16,442 nucleotides of DNA from an uncultured Clostridia bacterium. Lineage in GTDB: Bacteria > Bacillota > Clostridia > TANB77 > CAG-508. The stretch spans positions 1 to 16,442 of the forward strand of contig CAKPKI010000031.1 in assembly GCA_934167135.1 (NCBI GenBank). Reading direction: 5' to 3'. The notes beneath the pieces were generated by a model. The model ran no database searches, was not told where the DNA came from, and saw nothing but the letters and a program-made list of their open reading frames with translations. Below are positions 1-8,320 of this stretch, in pieces (position 1 is the stretch's first letter; each line of letters starts with the position of its first letter). The position numbers were made by a program, and so were the translations under genes.

Positions 1-1
1 A

Positions 2-1249
2 GCTTATGTTGAAAATGTTGAAAATTTAAATGCTAATGTAGAAGCATTTTTAGAAAAAGCTTCTGCTTTAAGTCAAAGTCCAGACCCAACATTAAAAGCT
101 TTAGGAACAAATGCAATTGCTTTATTGGGTCAAGATAGTGAAACCAATTTAAACAATTTTCAAAAGCTAACTTATGCTGGAAAAACTTTAACTGATGGAA
201 CTAACAACTTATACATGGGAACACAAACTCTTTATGAAGGAACACAAAAATTATCAGCTGGTACACAAGATTTAGGAAAAATAACATCTGGAATTCAAAG
301 CTTAAAATCTGCTTTAACACAAGTAAAACAAGGAACTGTATCTCTTAATCAAGGAATTTCAACTTTAGCAAGTGGTACAAACCAATTATCAGATGGAAGT
401 AGTACTTTAACAAATGGATTATCTACATTAAATTCAAGTTCTAAAACAATTGATAATGCTTTAACAACATTAAATAATGGAACTTCTTCTGCTTATGAAG
501 GAAGTAATCAATTAGTTTCTGGTGTTCAAACCTTTAAAACAACTATAGATGAAGGTTTAGAAAACACAAAAGAACAATTAAAATCATTAAATGGATTTGA
601 AGATTTTGGAGCTAAGCCTGTAGAATTTAAAACAGAAGCTTATGGTGAAGTAAATTCTTATGGTATTGCCTTTACACCTTTATTTTTATGTATCGGCTTA
701 TGGGTTGGAGCTTTAATGAGTTATGTAGTTTTATATTATGACCAAAAACATAGATTTAACATATTTGACCATGATTACAAAAATAAAATATTACAAAATA
801 TTGCTTATATTGGACTTGGTGCTTTACAAGGACTAATAGTTGGACTTCTTTTAAAACTAGGATTAGGATATGATGTTCAAAATACAGCTTTATATTACAC
901 AGCAAGTATTTTAGTAGGAATTACTTTTGTAAGTATCATCCAATTCTTAATAAGAAACTTTGGAGATATCGGTAAATTCTTAGCTCTAATTGTTCTAGTA
1001 TTACAATTAGCAGCTTCTGGTGGAACTTTCCCAATTGAAACAATTGATAAAGGTTTCCAAGCAATTACATCATATTTGCCTATGACATACTCTATTAAAT
1101 TATTTAGAGAAATATTAGTACCAACTGCAACAAATTTCAAAGCTCAATATTTAGGTATTTTAGTAGCAATTACATTTATTACTTTAATTATCACATGTAT
1201 TGTTGATTTAGTAAAAAAACAAAAACAAACTGAAAAAGTTGATGCTTAG
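2..1249 (+). CDS. YhgE/Pip-type membrane protein, C-terminal part (5' end outside window)
   Basis: The frame is open from the first full codon at position 2, so the gene begins upstream of the window; the TTG at 125 is internal and has no ribosome binding site. The first ~215 visible residues are a long extracytoplasmic-type helical region rich in repeats of the form GTxxLxxG (for example GTQTLYEGTQKLSAGTQDL), typical of YhgE/Pip proteins. The rest carries about five or six hydrophobic segments (roughly codons 220-245, 263-290, 296-345 and 384-405), matching the ABC-2-like membrane domain of this family, and ends in a basic KKQKQTEK tail. The family includes the phage-infection protein Pip of lactococci and type VII secretion-associated YhgE proteins; the role here is unknown. 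It converges on the YihY gene and shares a terminator with it. Confidence 0.82.
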   Translation, partial: AYVENVENLNANVEAFLEKASALSQSPDPTLKALGTNAIALLGQDSETNLNNFQKLTYAGKTLTDGTNNLYMGTQTLYEGTQKLSAGTQDLGKITSGIQSLKSALTQVKQGTVSLNQGISTLASGTNQLSDGSSTLTNGLSTLNSSSKTIDNALTTLNNGTSSAYEGSNQLVSGVQTFKTTIDEGLENTKEQLKSLNGFEDFGAKPVEFKTEAYGEVNSYGIAFTPLFLCIGLWVGALMSYVVLYYDQKHRFNIFDHDYKNKILQNIAYIGLGALQGLIVGLLLKLGLGYDVQNTALYYTASILVGITFVSIIQFLIRNFGDIGKFLALIVLVLQLAASGGTFPIETIDKGFQAITSYLPMTYSIKLFREILVPTATNFKAQYLGILVAITFITLIITCIVDLVKKQKQTEKVDA

Positions 1250-1282
1250 AGCCATCAATTGTAGCATATCATATTATAAAAT

Positions 1283-1313
1283 AAAAAGGTCTAGTTACTT
1301 ACTAGACTTTTTT
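1283..1313. terminator. Bidirectional intrinsic terminator between yhgE-like and yihY-like genes
   Basis: The stem GTCTAGT / ACTAGAC with a 5-nt loop is extended by A-rich and T-rich flanks, giving a run of T on either strand. It sits 34 bases after the yhgE-like stop and overlaps the last codons and stop of the minus-strand yihY-like gene, as expected for a shared convergent terminator. Confidence 0.85.
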
Positions 1314-2125
1314 ATTTTATTCAATTCTGCTCCTAAGAAAACTATATAAAAACATGAATATGTCCACATCATTACTAACATTAATGTTGTTAAGCTTCCA
1401 TATGTTATAGAAAAACCTTTAAAAATAGTTAAATATCTTGAAAATATAAATGATATTATATTAAGTGTAATGGCTCCAAATATTGCACCATATGCTTGAC
1501 TTTTAAATGATACTTTATGCTTAGGCATATATTTATATAACATTAAAAATATAAAAAATGTAATTAATATGATTCCACATTGAGCTATTATTGATGAAAT
1601 AAAATTATAATTTTCGAATATTCCAAAATGTTTTTTTATTACATCAATAAATCCATTTCCAAATACCAGTACAGTTAAACCTATTACTATTAGTAAAATA
1701 AATAGAATTGTTTCAACTAGTACTTTTAATCTTAAAAAAATATATGATGTTATTTTTTTACTCTTTGTTTGATATACTGTCTGTAATCCACTAGTTAATG
1801 CATAAAAACCTTTTCCAGCCGAAATAATTGTAAATATTATCGAAATTGAAATAGTCCCTATTGACTTTGAATACACTTCTTGAACTATTCCTAATACCAT
1901 TTCGCTCATACTTGATGGAATAACTTTTGATATTAAATCAAATAAAGCTTTTGGTTCTATTCCAGTATATTGAATTAATGTTATTAACAAAATTACAAAT
2001 GGTATAAAAGATAATATTGTATAATAAGAACATTGTGCAGAACTTTCACTTATATGGTCTTTTTTCATGTTTTCTGACAATTCTTGGATTTTTTTATATT
2101 TCTCTTCTAATATTGTTTTATACAT
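1295..2125 (-). CDS. YihY/BrkB-family inner-membrane protein
   Basis: This 276-residue integral membrane protein has about six hydrophobic segments. It shows the family pattern SSAQCSYYTILSFIPFVILL near the N-terminus and SITYGSLTTLMLVMMWTYSC in the last third. YihY/BrkB proteins (UPF0761, formerly mislabelled ribonuclease BN) are widespread and of uncertain, possibly transport-related, function. In-frame starts are possible at 2134 (GTG), 2131 (ATG) and 2125 (ATG). I chose 2125 because AGGTG lies six bases upstream of it and overlaps the other two. The gene begins 30 bases after the ABC ATPase stop, and a promoter-like sequence overlaps the end of that gene, so it may be expressed both with the operon and alone. 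Length and sequence are normal for the family. Confidence 0.85.
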   Translation of the reverse strand: MYKTILEEKYKKIQELSENMKKDHISESSAQCSYYTILSFIPFVILLITLIQYTGIEPKALFDLISKVIPSSMSEMVLGIVQEVYSKSIGTISISIIFTIISAGKGFYALTSGLQTVYQTKSKKITSYIFLRLKVLVETILFILLIVIGLTVLVFGNGFIDVIKKHFGIFENYNFISSIIAQCGIILITFFIFLMLYKYMPKHKVSFKSQAYGAIFGAITLNIISFIFSRYLTIFKGFSITYGSLTTLMLVMMWTYSCFYIVFLGAELNKIKKSSK

Positions 2126-2142
2126 TTTCATCACCTACATAG

Positions 2143-2171
2143 ATTATAATCTAGTCAGCTCCTTTTATCAA
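2143..2171 (-). promoter_or_regulatory. Candidate sigma-A promoter for the yihY-like gene
   Basis: TTGATA and TATAAT are separated by exactly 17 bases on the minus strand, overlapping the last codons of the ABC ATPase gene. Transcription would start only about 10-15 bases before the chosen start codon, so the leader would be very short. That weakens the call. Confidence 0.4.
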
Positions 2172-2832
2172 GTGTATTATTTTTTTTCTGCAAATCATAC
2201 ACTATATCTACATTATCACAAACATTTTGAGAATGTGTAACAATTACAATACATTTATTTTCATCTTTGGCCAATCTTTTAAAAATTTTTAAAATTTCAT
2301 TTTCTGTGTCTTTATCCAAGTTTCCTGTTGGCTCATCTGCGATAATAATTTTAGGATTATATGCTAAACTTCTTGCAATAGCAATACGTTGTTGCTCTCC
2401 ACCAGAAAGTTTTAAGATTTTTCTATTTGCTTTATCTTCTGAAAGCCCTACACTTTTCATTAATTCTAAAGCTTTTTGTTTTTTATCTTTTACATTTACT
2501 TTGCTAATATCCATTGATAGAATTATGTTTTCTAATGCTGTTAGTCTTGGTAATAAGTTATAGCTTTGAAATACAATTCCTATATCTGTATTTCTGTAAG
2601 TATCTAAATTCATCTTTTTTAACTCTTTGCCATCATACAATATTTGACCTTCTGTACAATTTTCAAGGCCTGTAATAAGTGACAATAACGTTGTTTTTCC
2701 GCTTCCACTTTTTCCTTTAATAGCATACATTTTACCTTCTTCGAAATCATAATTTATATTTTTAAATACATAACTATCTTTAGGCGCATCTTTATATCTA
2801 TAACATACATTTTCTAATTTTAATATTCCCAT
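2155..2832 (-). CDS. ABC transporter ATP-binding protein, MacB/LolD type
   Basis: A 225-residue ATPase with all ABC motifs: Walker A GKSGSGKT at 40-47, Q-loop FQSYNLLP near 88-95, signature LSGGEQQR at 142-149, Walker B IIIADEP at 162-168 with GNLD following, and H-loop histidine 200 in VTHS. The family hydrolyses ATP at the cytoplasmic face and pairs with FtsX-like permeases that move or sense lipids, peptides or antibiotics by mechanotransmission rather than classical transport. The partner permease lies 168 bases upstream on the same strand, separated by a palindromic element. GGGAG seven bases upstream supports the ATG at 2832. Substrate cannot be told from sequence. Confidence 0.93.
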   Translation of the reverse strand: MGILKLENVCYRYKDAPKDSYVFKNINYDFEEGKMYAIKGKSGSGKTTLLSLITGLENCTEGQILYDGKELKKMNLDTYRNTDIGIVFQSYNLLPRLTALENIILSMDISKVNVKDKKQKALELMKSVGLSEDKANRKILKLSGGEQQRIAIARSLAYNPKIIIADEPTGNLDKDTENEILKIFKRLAKDENKCIVIVTHSQNVCDNVDIVYDLQKKNNTLDKRS

Positions 2833-2866
2833 TTTTTATCTCCCTTCTTTATATAAGCTCTCACCA

Positions 2867-2991
2867 GGTTGGAAAAGAATTAAATTTTGGCAATAAAAAT
2901 TTTATTTAAAAGGCAAGGGCGCATATGTGTTATATGTAACCGCGTTTTAAATGAAATTTGAAGCAGCCAAAATTGTAATTATTTTTCAACC
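2867..2991. repeat. 125-bp palindromic, MITE-like element between permease and ATPase genes
   Basis: Two arms of about 48 bases are inverted copies of each other: both begin GGTTG, continue through an A-rich stretch to TTTTGGC, then AAATTT and ATTTAAAA. They surround a core of about 27 bases containing GGGCGCATATGTG. No transposase is encoded. The outer 27 bases of the right arm recur exactly at 5773-5799. In the minus-strand mRNA this would fold into a large hairpin between the permease and ATPase cistrons and could change their expression ratio. No clear target-site duplication is visible. Confidence 0.7.
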
Positions 2992-2999
2992 CAACCAAC

Positions 3000-4559
3000 T
3001 TATGATCTTTCTTTTAAAATAGTTAATGGTGAAAAACGCTGAATACTAATCATTGAAGCCAAACTACTAATTAATGTTAATAATAATCCGATTCCTAATA
3101 ATTGCATTACTACTGTGAAATCAACAACAGCTTCCATATTCTGAATTGCTTGCACTCTTCCACCTCTATCAAATTGCATATCCATTCCACCTGGTTTACC
3201 AAAATTGTTTGACATCTCTTCTTGAGTGCTTTGACTTGATTCAATTTCATTTGCTAATAACATATTTCCTACTGGCTTTGCTAAAAATGTTCCTATTATT
3301 GTTCCTATTATTAATGACATTGTTGAAACAATAAGTAATTCTAATACAAATTGCATTGTTAATTTTAGTTTACTAATTCCTATTGTTCTAAATACACCAA
3401 TTTCGTATTTTCTTTCCCTGATGTTTATCATGTTAATCACAAATAATACTAAAGAAGATATTATCAATGTTATTATTAAGAATGTAGTTGCAAAAGTTTT
3501 TACATTTTCAATTGATTCTATTGCACTTGTTATTTCATCCAAATTTGTATTAATTGTGTAATATTCATTTAATCCTTTTTCTTTTACTTCTGCTGTAAAT
3601 GCTTCTATATCATCTTCACTATTTAATATAAATGATGGGGTTGCATTTGTTGTAAGTGTACTATCATCTGCAACAAGTTGTTCAATTACTCCACTTCCTG
3701 TAATAATTTTGTTTGCTGATTTTGAGTACATACTTGCTGTATCTCCATTATCACTATTACTACTGTAGATTCCTGTTACTTTAAAATCATATGTTTTTTC
3801 TGTTGTTGGATTTTTTAATATTATTGTATCTCCAGCACTTATACTATTTAATGTTGCCAATTCTGAACTTATTACACATTCAAAGCCATTAAAATCAGAT
3901 ATCATTTCTCCATCTGTTATTGTTGATGTTCCTTCTGTAAATTCTGTCATTGCATCATATGAAGAATATCCATCTAATTCAAAATCTCCTGTAAGGTTTT
4001 TGTCACTTTCAAATTTTTCTTTTGATTTTGTAATTACTGTTGTTGTGTTATTTTCTGTTACTGTGTGTCTTTCTCCCATTTGTCCATCTGGCATATCTGG
4101 TCTACCTTCTGAACCACTTGTTGTACTTGTCGTAGTATTTGAAGAAGTTGATGTTTGCTTGTCTTCTACTTCATATTCAAATGAATCTGTTGCTTTACTT
4201 AACATATCACTATTCAGCGATGTTGTATAAGTATAATAATATCCTTTTAAATAACTACTGTCTCCATAATTTTTAACATTATCAATTGTTAATGATTGAA
4301 TATTATTAAATGTTTCTATATTTTCTTTTTGTGCATCTTCTCCTCCTTTAAAATTCTTTCCCAATTGTCCTCTATCAAAAGATATTGTTGCTATTAGGTC
4401 ATGTGACTCTTCATAGCTTTTTACTATTGTATTTGCTGTATTTCTTATTGCCAGCGTTACTGTTGAAGCACATGCTATTGTTAAGATTATTAATCCTATT
4501 AATATATTCCTTCCTTTGTTTCTAAAAATTGAAATTAAACTATTTTTTAAAACATACAT
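3000..4559 (-). CDS. FtsX/MacB-like ABC transporter permease
   Basis: This 519-residue permease has the type VII ABC layout: a transmembrane helix near 18-38, a large extracytoplasmic domain to about 350, then three helices near 355-377, 402-427 and 478-503. The family motif RERKYEIGVFRTIGISK follows the second helix (about 381-397). The extracytoplasmic domain has a low-complexity Ser/Thr stretch (136-150) running into an acidic/Met-Gly patch (EGRPDMPDGQMGE). A second loop between helices 3 and 4 has GGMDMQFDRGG. GAGGAGGAG five bases before the ATG at 4559 fixes the start. It pairs with the ATPase downstream and lies just beyond the kinase terminator, so it forms its own transcript with the ATPase, plausibly under control of the neighbouring response regulator. 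Confidence 0.9.
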   Translation of the reverse strand: MYVLKNSLISIFRNKGRNILIGLIILTIACASTVTLAIRNTANTIVKSYEESHDLIATISFDRGQLGKNFKGGEDAQKENIETFNNIQSLTIDNVKNYGDSSYLKGYYYTYTTSLNSDMLSKATDSFEYEVEDKQTSTSSNTTTSTTSGSEGRPDMPDGQMGERHTVTENNTTTVITKSKEKFESDKNLTGDFELDGYSSYDAMTEFTEGTSTITDGEMISDFNGFECVISSELATLNSISAGDTIILKNPTTEKTYDFKVTGIYSSNSDNGDTASMYSKSANKIITGSGVIEQLVADDSTLTTNATPSFILNSEDDIEAFTAEVKEKGLNEYYTINTNLDEITSAIESIENVKTFATTFLIITLIISSLVLFVINMINIRERKYEIGVFRTIGISKLKLTMQFVLELLIVSTMSLIIGTIIGTFLAKPVGNMLLANEIESSQSTQEEMSNNFGKPGGMDMQFDRGGRVQAIQNMEAVVDFTVVMQLLGIGLLLTLISSLASMISIQRFSPLTILKERS

Positions 4560-4647
4560 ATTTTCTCCTCCTCGTAAATTTCACATTATTCAATCTTTCA
4601 TAAGCTAGAGCCATGAATATGATTAATTGTAATTCATTTCGAGTATT

Positions 4648-4680
4648 AATATAATATATAAACATTGAAGAATTATTGAA
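4648..4680 (-). promoter_or_regulatory. Possible response-regulator-controlled promoter of the ABC operon
   Basis: On the minus strand TTCAAT occurs twice with an 11-base period (4675-4680 and 4664-4669), followed by a TATATT -10 candidate at 4648-4653 and no recognisable -35. Direct repeats with a one-turn period replacing the -35 are the usual binding arrangement for OmpR-type regulators, and an OmpR-type pair is encoded next door. The region is very AT-rich, so chance repeats are possible. Confidence 0.32.
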
Positions 4681-4697
4681 TTTTTATATATTGGCAG

Positions 4698-4721
4698 AAA
4701 AAAAGGACCTTTTCCAGGTCC
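4698..4721 (-). terminator. Intrinsic terminator after the sensor kinase gene
   Basis: On the minus strand GGACCT, a 5-base loop and AGGTCC are followed by seven T. It starts 5 bases after the kinase stop and separates the regulator/kinase transcript from the ABC operon. Confidence 0.85.
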
Positions 4722-4726
4722 ATTTT

Positions 4727-5740
4727 CTAATCGTTTTTTGGCAAATTTACTTTAAAACAAGTAATTCCGTCTTTGCATTCAACTCCTATTTTTCCTTTAT
4801 ATTTTAAAACAGTAGATTTGGCAATAGCTAGTCCCAATCCATATCTTTTTTCATTTCTATTTCTTGCTTTGTCTACTCTATAGAATCTTTCAAAAATTTT
4901 ATCTTTTTGCTCTTCTGGAATTGGTTCTCCATAATTTTTTATTTGTAATATCATGCTATTTTTATCTTTTACTAATTCAACTATAACATCTTTTCCTTCT
5001 TTTGAATGTTTTATGGCATTATCTAATAAAGTTGATACTATATGTTCAATATCTTGTTTATTGCCATTTAATTTTATGCCTTTTTGAATATTAGTAATTA
5101 TTTTCACTTTTTTTTCATATGCCATGCTTTCAAAAACAGATGCACACATCTCTACTTGATTTGAAACATCAAATATTTCATAACTTTTTATATCATCTAC
5201 ATTTTCCATTTTAGCAAGTAACAGTAATTCATTTATTAGTTTATCCATACTATCTGTTTCATTTTGAATATATGTAAGCCATTTATTATTTCCTACTTCA
5301 TTTTCGAGTACATCTGCATTTGCCTCTATTACTGCAAGTGGAGTTTTCAATTCATGTGATGCATCAGAAATAAATTGTTTTTGCTTTTCTAAAGTATCTT
5401 CAACTGGTTTAACAATTATCTCTGATACCTTTTTAGAAACTGTATATATAATAATAAGTGCCAATCCTGAAACAACACATGAAAATATAATTACACTTTT
5501 TATATGTGTATTTACTTTTTCATTCTCTTGATTTATATATTCTTGAATTTCTGGTCTTACTGTTGACTGCTGAAAGTCTGGTTTATCTCTCATTCTTGTC
5601 ATTCTATCTATATTTTCTCTTGATAAATGTATCGCATTATTACAGTTTAAAGTTGCAAATAAAATAATAACACCAATAACTATAATTGATAGTGATAACA
5701 TCATTAATGTAAATATTTTTGACCTTAATTTTTTAATCAT
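4727..5740 (-). CDS. Sensor histidine kinase (HisKA/HATPase, two TM)
   Basis: This 337-residue membrane kinase has helices near 10-30 and 82-101 flanking an extracytoplasmic segment of only about 50 residues. A HisKA domain follows with phosphoacceptor His129 in SDASHELKTP. The HATPase domain has the N-box around Asn241 (DNAIKHS), F-box FERFYR at 283-288 and G-box GLGLAIA at 301-307. All catalytic motifs are intact. No clear HAMP domain is visible. It autophosphorylates and passes phosphate to the regulator encoded 46 bases upstream. The start at 5740 follows AAGGA at a rather long distance of 11 bases. The short sensor loop and adjacent FtsX-type transporter resemble Bce/Lia-like envelope-stress modules, but the loop is longer than in BceS, so this is only an analogy. 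Confidence 0.92.
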   Translation of the reverse strand: MIKKLRSKIFTLMMLSLSIIVIGVIILFATLNCNNAIHLSRENIDRMTRMRDKPDFQQSTVRPEIQEYINQENEKVNTHIKSVIIFSCVVSGLALIIIYTVSKKVSEIIVKPVEDTLEKQKQFISDASHELKTPLAVIEANADVLENEVGNNKWLTYIQNETDSMDKLINELLLLAKMENVDDIKSYEIFDVSNQVEMCASVFESMAYEKKVKIITNIQKGIKLNGNKQDIEHIVSTLLDNAIKHSKEGKDVIVELVKDKNSMILQIKNYGEPIPEEQKDKIFERFYRVDKARNRNEKRYGLGLAIAKSTVLKYKGKIGVECKDGITCFKVNLPKND

Positions 5741-5772
5741 TTTAATTTCATTCCTTTCTTAAGGCACAAAGT

Positions 5773-5799
5773 AGCCAAAATTGTAATTATTTTTCAACC
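5773..5799. repeat. Solo 27-bp copy of the palindromic element's arm
   Basis: These 27 bases are identical to 2965-2991, the outer end of the right arm of the 125-bp palindrome. Here the sequence stands alone and overlaps the 3' end of the response-regulator gene, supplying its last few codons and TAA stop. Beyond the 27 bases the two sites differ. Confidence 0.8.
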
Positions 5800-6470
5800 T
5801 TAATCTCCAATTTGTAGCCAATGCCTCTAACAGCTTTAATATTTACATTTGATTGTAGTATTTTTAATTTTTTTCTTAAAAATGAAACATATACTTCAAC
5901 ATTATTATATTCTGCATCACTATCATATCCCCAAATTTTATTGGCTAAAATTTCTCTACTCATAATTTGATTTTTATTTAATAATAATGTTTCTAATAAT
6001 TCCAGCTCCTTTCCATTTATTGCAATTTCATTTTGATTTGCTTTCATTTTTCCTGTTTTTAAGTCAAGTGTTAAATCTCCAAATTTCATATTATCTGTAT
6101 CATTTAAATCTGAATTTCTTTTCAGTATTACTTTTATTCTTGCAATTAATTCTTTCATATGAAATGGTTTTGTAATATAGTCATCTGCACCATTTTCAAG
6201 CCCATTTAGTTTGTCATATATCTCTGATTTTGCGGTTAACATTATTACAGGTGTTTCAATCTTTTCTCTTCTTAATTCTTTTAATATTGAAAAACCGTCT
6301 TTATGTGGTAACATTACATCTAATAAAATAATATCATATACATTTGCAATCGCTTCGTCTTCTCCTTTTTCTCCATCTGTTTCTACTTTTACTGAAAATC
6401 CTTCTTTACTCAATGTTTCTGATATTGCATCTGCTAAGCTATATTCATCTTCTATTATTAATATTTTCAT
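5787..6470 (-). CDS. OmpR/PhoB-family response regulator
   Basis: 227 residues with a receiver domain (Glu8-Asp9, phosphoacceptor Asp51 in LLDVMLP, Thr79 and Lys101 in the TKPF motif). A winged-helix DNA-binding domain follows from about 125 to the end, with the conserved VEVYVSFLRKKL and VRGIGYKLE segments. AAGGTG five bases upstream supports the ATG at 6470, which lies only 9 bases after the tcdA stop, so it is probably cotranscribed with sufU-mnmA-tcdA. The kinase follows. The last codons and stop lie in a 27-bp repeat shared with the palindromic element at 2867-2991. A likely target is the ABC operon downstream, where direct repeats are present. Confidence 0.94.
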   Translation of the reverse strand: MKILIIEDEYSLADAISETLSKEGFSVKVETDGEKGEDEAIANVYDIILLDVMLPHKDGFSILKELRREKIETPVIMLTAKSEIYDKLNGLENGADDYITKPFHMKELIARIKVILKRNSDLNDTDNMKFGDLTLDLKTGKMKANQNEIAINGKELELLETLLLNKNQIMSREILANKIWGYDSDAEYNNVEVYVSFLRKKLKILQSNVNIKAVRGIGYKLEIKVEK

Positions 6471-6479
6471 TATTACACC

Positions 6480-7232
6480 TTAATCATTTAATATTGCTTT
6501 TACTACTTCTCCAGCAATTATTAAACCTGCAACAGATGGTACAAATGAAATGCTCCCTGGTACTTGATTTCTAATAGTACATTTTCTTTTTGTTCCTGGT
6601 GGGCATATGCAATTATGTTTACAACTGTTCTCCTCTGTTTCATTTAATTTTACTGGTTCTTCTTTTGAATATACTACTTTTAATTTTTTAATCCCTCTAT
6701 TTCGTAATTCTTTTCTCATTACTTTAGCAAGTGGACAAATACTTGTCTTGTAAATATCTGTTACCTCAAATCTTGTTGGATCTAATTTATTTCCTGTTCC
6801 CATACAAGATATTATTGGAATATTTAGCTTTTCTGCTCTAACTACTAGTTCTATTTTAGCTGTTACTGTATCTATACAATCTACTATATAATCTATAGAA
6901 TTATCAAGTATTCCTTCTGTTTCTGGCATAAAGAATTCTTGGTAGATTTCTACATTGGCATTTGGATTTATATCAAAAATTCTTTGTTTAGCTACTTCTA
7001 CTTTAGCTTGTCCAACTGTTTTTCTTGTTGCTAATATTTGTCTATTTAAATTTGTTAAACAAATTTTGTCATCATCTATTAATACAAAGTTTCCAATTCC
7101 TGCTCTAACAAGTCCTTCTAAAACAAATGAGCCTACTCCACCTAAACCAAATATTGCTACTTTTGCATTATTTAATTTTTCTACTCCTGCTTTGCCTATT
7201 ACTAATTCTGTTCTTGAAAATTGGTTTAACAT
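6480..7232 (-). CDS. tcdA: tRNA threonylcarbamoyladenosine dehydratase (TcdA/CsdL-like)
   Basis: A 250-residue E1-like ThiF/HesA/MoeB-superfamily enzyme. The nucleotide-binding motif GLGGVGS lies at 29-35, followed by LIDDD at 51-55 and NLNRQ at 61-65. TcdA uses ATP to cyclise t6A37 of ANN-decoding tRNAs to ct6A. The C-terminal part has a cysteine cluster (C204, C208, C210, C218, in SCKHNCICPPGTKRKC) and the family ending PGSISFVPSVAGLIIAGE. The start overlaps the end of mnmA by 7 bases, and its ribosome binding site GGAGGAGG is formed by the final mnmA codons, implying translational coupling. In E. coli the gene sits with the csdA-csdE sulfur-transfer pair, so a place behind sufU and mnmA is coherent. 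Confidence 0.88.
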   Translation of the reverse strand: MLNQFSRTELVIGKAGVEKLNNAKVAIFGLGGVGSFVLEGLVRAGIGNFVLIDDDKICLTNLNRQILATRKTVGQAKVEVAKQRIFDINPNANVEIYQEFFMPETEGILDNSIDYIVDCIDTVTAKIELVVRAEKLNIPIISCMGTGNKLDPTRFEVTDIYKTSICPLAKVMRKELRNRGIKKLKVVYSKEEPVKLNETEENSCKHNCICPPGTKRKCTIRNQVPGSISFVPSVAGLIIAGEVVKAILND

Positions 7233-8281
7233 ATTTTGCCTCCTCCTAATACAATGTCTCCTACATAAAATACAGCTGATTGCCCTGGTGTTATTGCTCT
7301 TTGTGGTTCATCAAATATTACTTTTACTTGATTTTCTCCATTTTGTTCAATTGTTGCTTTTGCTACTTTTGAAGAATATCTTGTTTTTACTTCTACTTCT
7401 ATTGGTTCCTTTATTTCGTCTATTAGTAATAAGTTGATATCTGCTACATTTATTTCTTTTTGATATAATTCACTTTCTTCTCCAACTATTACTTCATTTT
7501 TTAATGGATTAAATCCTATTACAAATAGAGGAACTTTATATGAAATGCCCAATCCTTTTCTTTGCCCAATTGTATAATTATATAGCCCTGTATGTTTTCC
7601 TAAAATTTCACCTTTACTATTTACAATATTTCCTTTTTTAGGTCTTAAGTCTGAATTATTTTCTAAGAATTTTTTATAATTTCCATCAGGAACAAAACAA
7701 ATATCTTCACTATCTGGCTTGTTTGCAACTTTTAAATTGTTTTCTCTTGCTATTTCTCTAATTTGCTCTTTGTCTTCAAAATTTGCAAGTGGAAATACTA
7801 CATGTTCTATTAACTCTTTTGGAATATTCCATAATACATAGCTTTGATCTTTTTTCCCTGCATTTGATTTTTTTAGTACCCATCTACCATATTTCTCACT
7901 ATATTCTGTTTTAGCATAATGTCCTGTTGCAATGTAATAGCACCCTAATTCTTTAGCCTTTTCCCACATATATCCAAACTTCATATATTTATTACATTCT
8001 ATACATGGATTAGGTGTTTTGCAATTTGAATAACAATCTATAAAATCTTTTATAACATGCTTTTTAAATAGTTCTTTACAATTGTCTGTAAAGTGTGGTA
8101 TTCTTATTGAATTACATACATTTTTGGCATCTATATATGTGTTTATATTACAACAACTACTTCCTGTAAATAGTTCTAATGTTATTCCTATTGGTTCATA
8201 TCCATTTTGTTTTAATAATAAGGCTGACACACTACTGTCTACGCCTCCACTCATTCCTAATAATACTTTTTTATTTTCCAT
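7226..8281 (-). CDS. mnmA: tRNA-specific 2-thiouridylase MnmA
   Basis: MnmA adenylates and thiolates U34 of Lys, Glu and Gln tRNAs, taking sulfur from a desulfurase relay. This 351-residue protein has the PP-loop SGGVDSS at 11-17, Cys93 in NPCIECN and Cys195 in EDICFVP (the two catalytic-cysteine positions), and GHYAK at 120-124. An in-frame ATG at 8296 has no ribosome binding site, whereas AAGGA sits six bases before the ATG at 8281, so I use the latter. It starts about 40 bases after the sufU stop and overlaps tcdA by 7 bases. Extra cysteines (SSCCN, NCKTPNPC) are noted but are not unusual. Confidence 0.93.
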   Translation of the reverse strand: MENKKVLLGMSGGVDSSVSALLLKQNGYEPIGITLELFTGSSCCNINTYIDAKNVCNSIRIPHFTDNCKELFKKHVIKDFIDCYSNCKTPNPCIECNKYMKFGYMWEKAKELGCYYIATGHYAKTEYSEKYGRWVLKKSNAGKKDQSYVLWNIPKELIEHVVFPLANFEDKEQIREIARENNLKVANKPDSEDICFVPDGNYKKFLENNSDLRPKKGNIVNSKGEILGKHTGLYNYTIGQRKGLGISYKVPLFVIGFNPLKNEVIVGEESELYQKEINVADINLLLIDEIKEPIEVEVKTRYSSKVAKATIEQNGENQVKVIFDEPQRAITPGQSAVFYVGDIVLGGGKIC

Positions 8282-8320
8282 TTCTATTCCTTCCATAGTT
8301 GCCGTATCTTTGCTTTCTTA

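Noticed and set aside
125..1249. TTG at 125 as the start of the yhgE-like gene
   Set aside because: The same frame is open to the window edge with family-like sequence and there is no ribosome binding site before 125; the gene is truncated by the window.
2867..5799. Kinase and permease genes as an integrated element bounded by 27-bp direct repeats (att-like sites)
   Set aside because: No integrase is present and one repeat is clearly an arm of a palindrome; the regulator-kinase and ABC gene order is ordinary for such systems.
6344..7437. Several long Leu/Phe-rich plus-strand frames opposite tcdA, mnmA and the regulator
   Set aside because: They are complementary-strand shadows of AT-rich genes with well-recognised products on the minus strand.
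8282..8296. Upstream ATG of mnmA
   Set aside because: It lacks a ribosome binding site, and the codons between the two ATGs contain the AAGGA serving the ATG at 8281.
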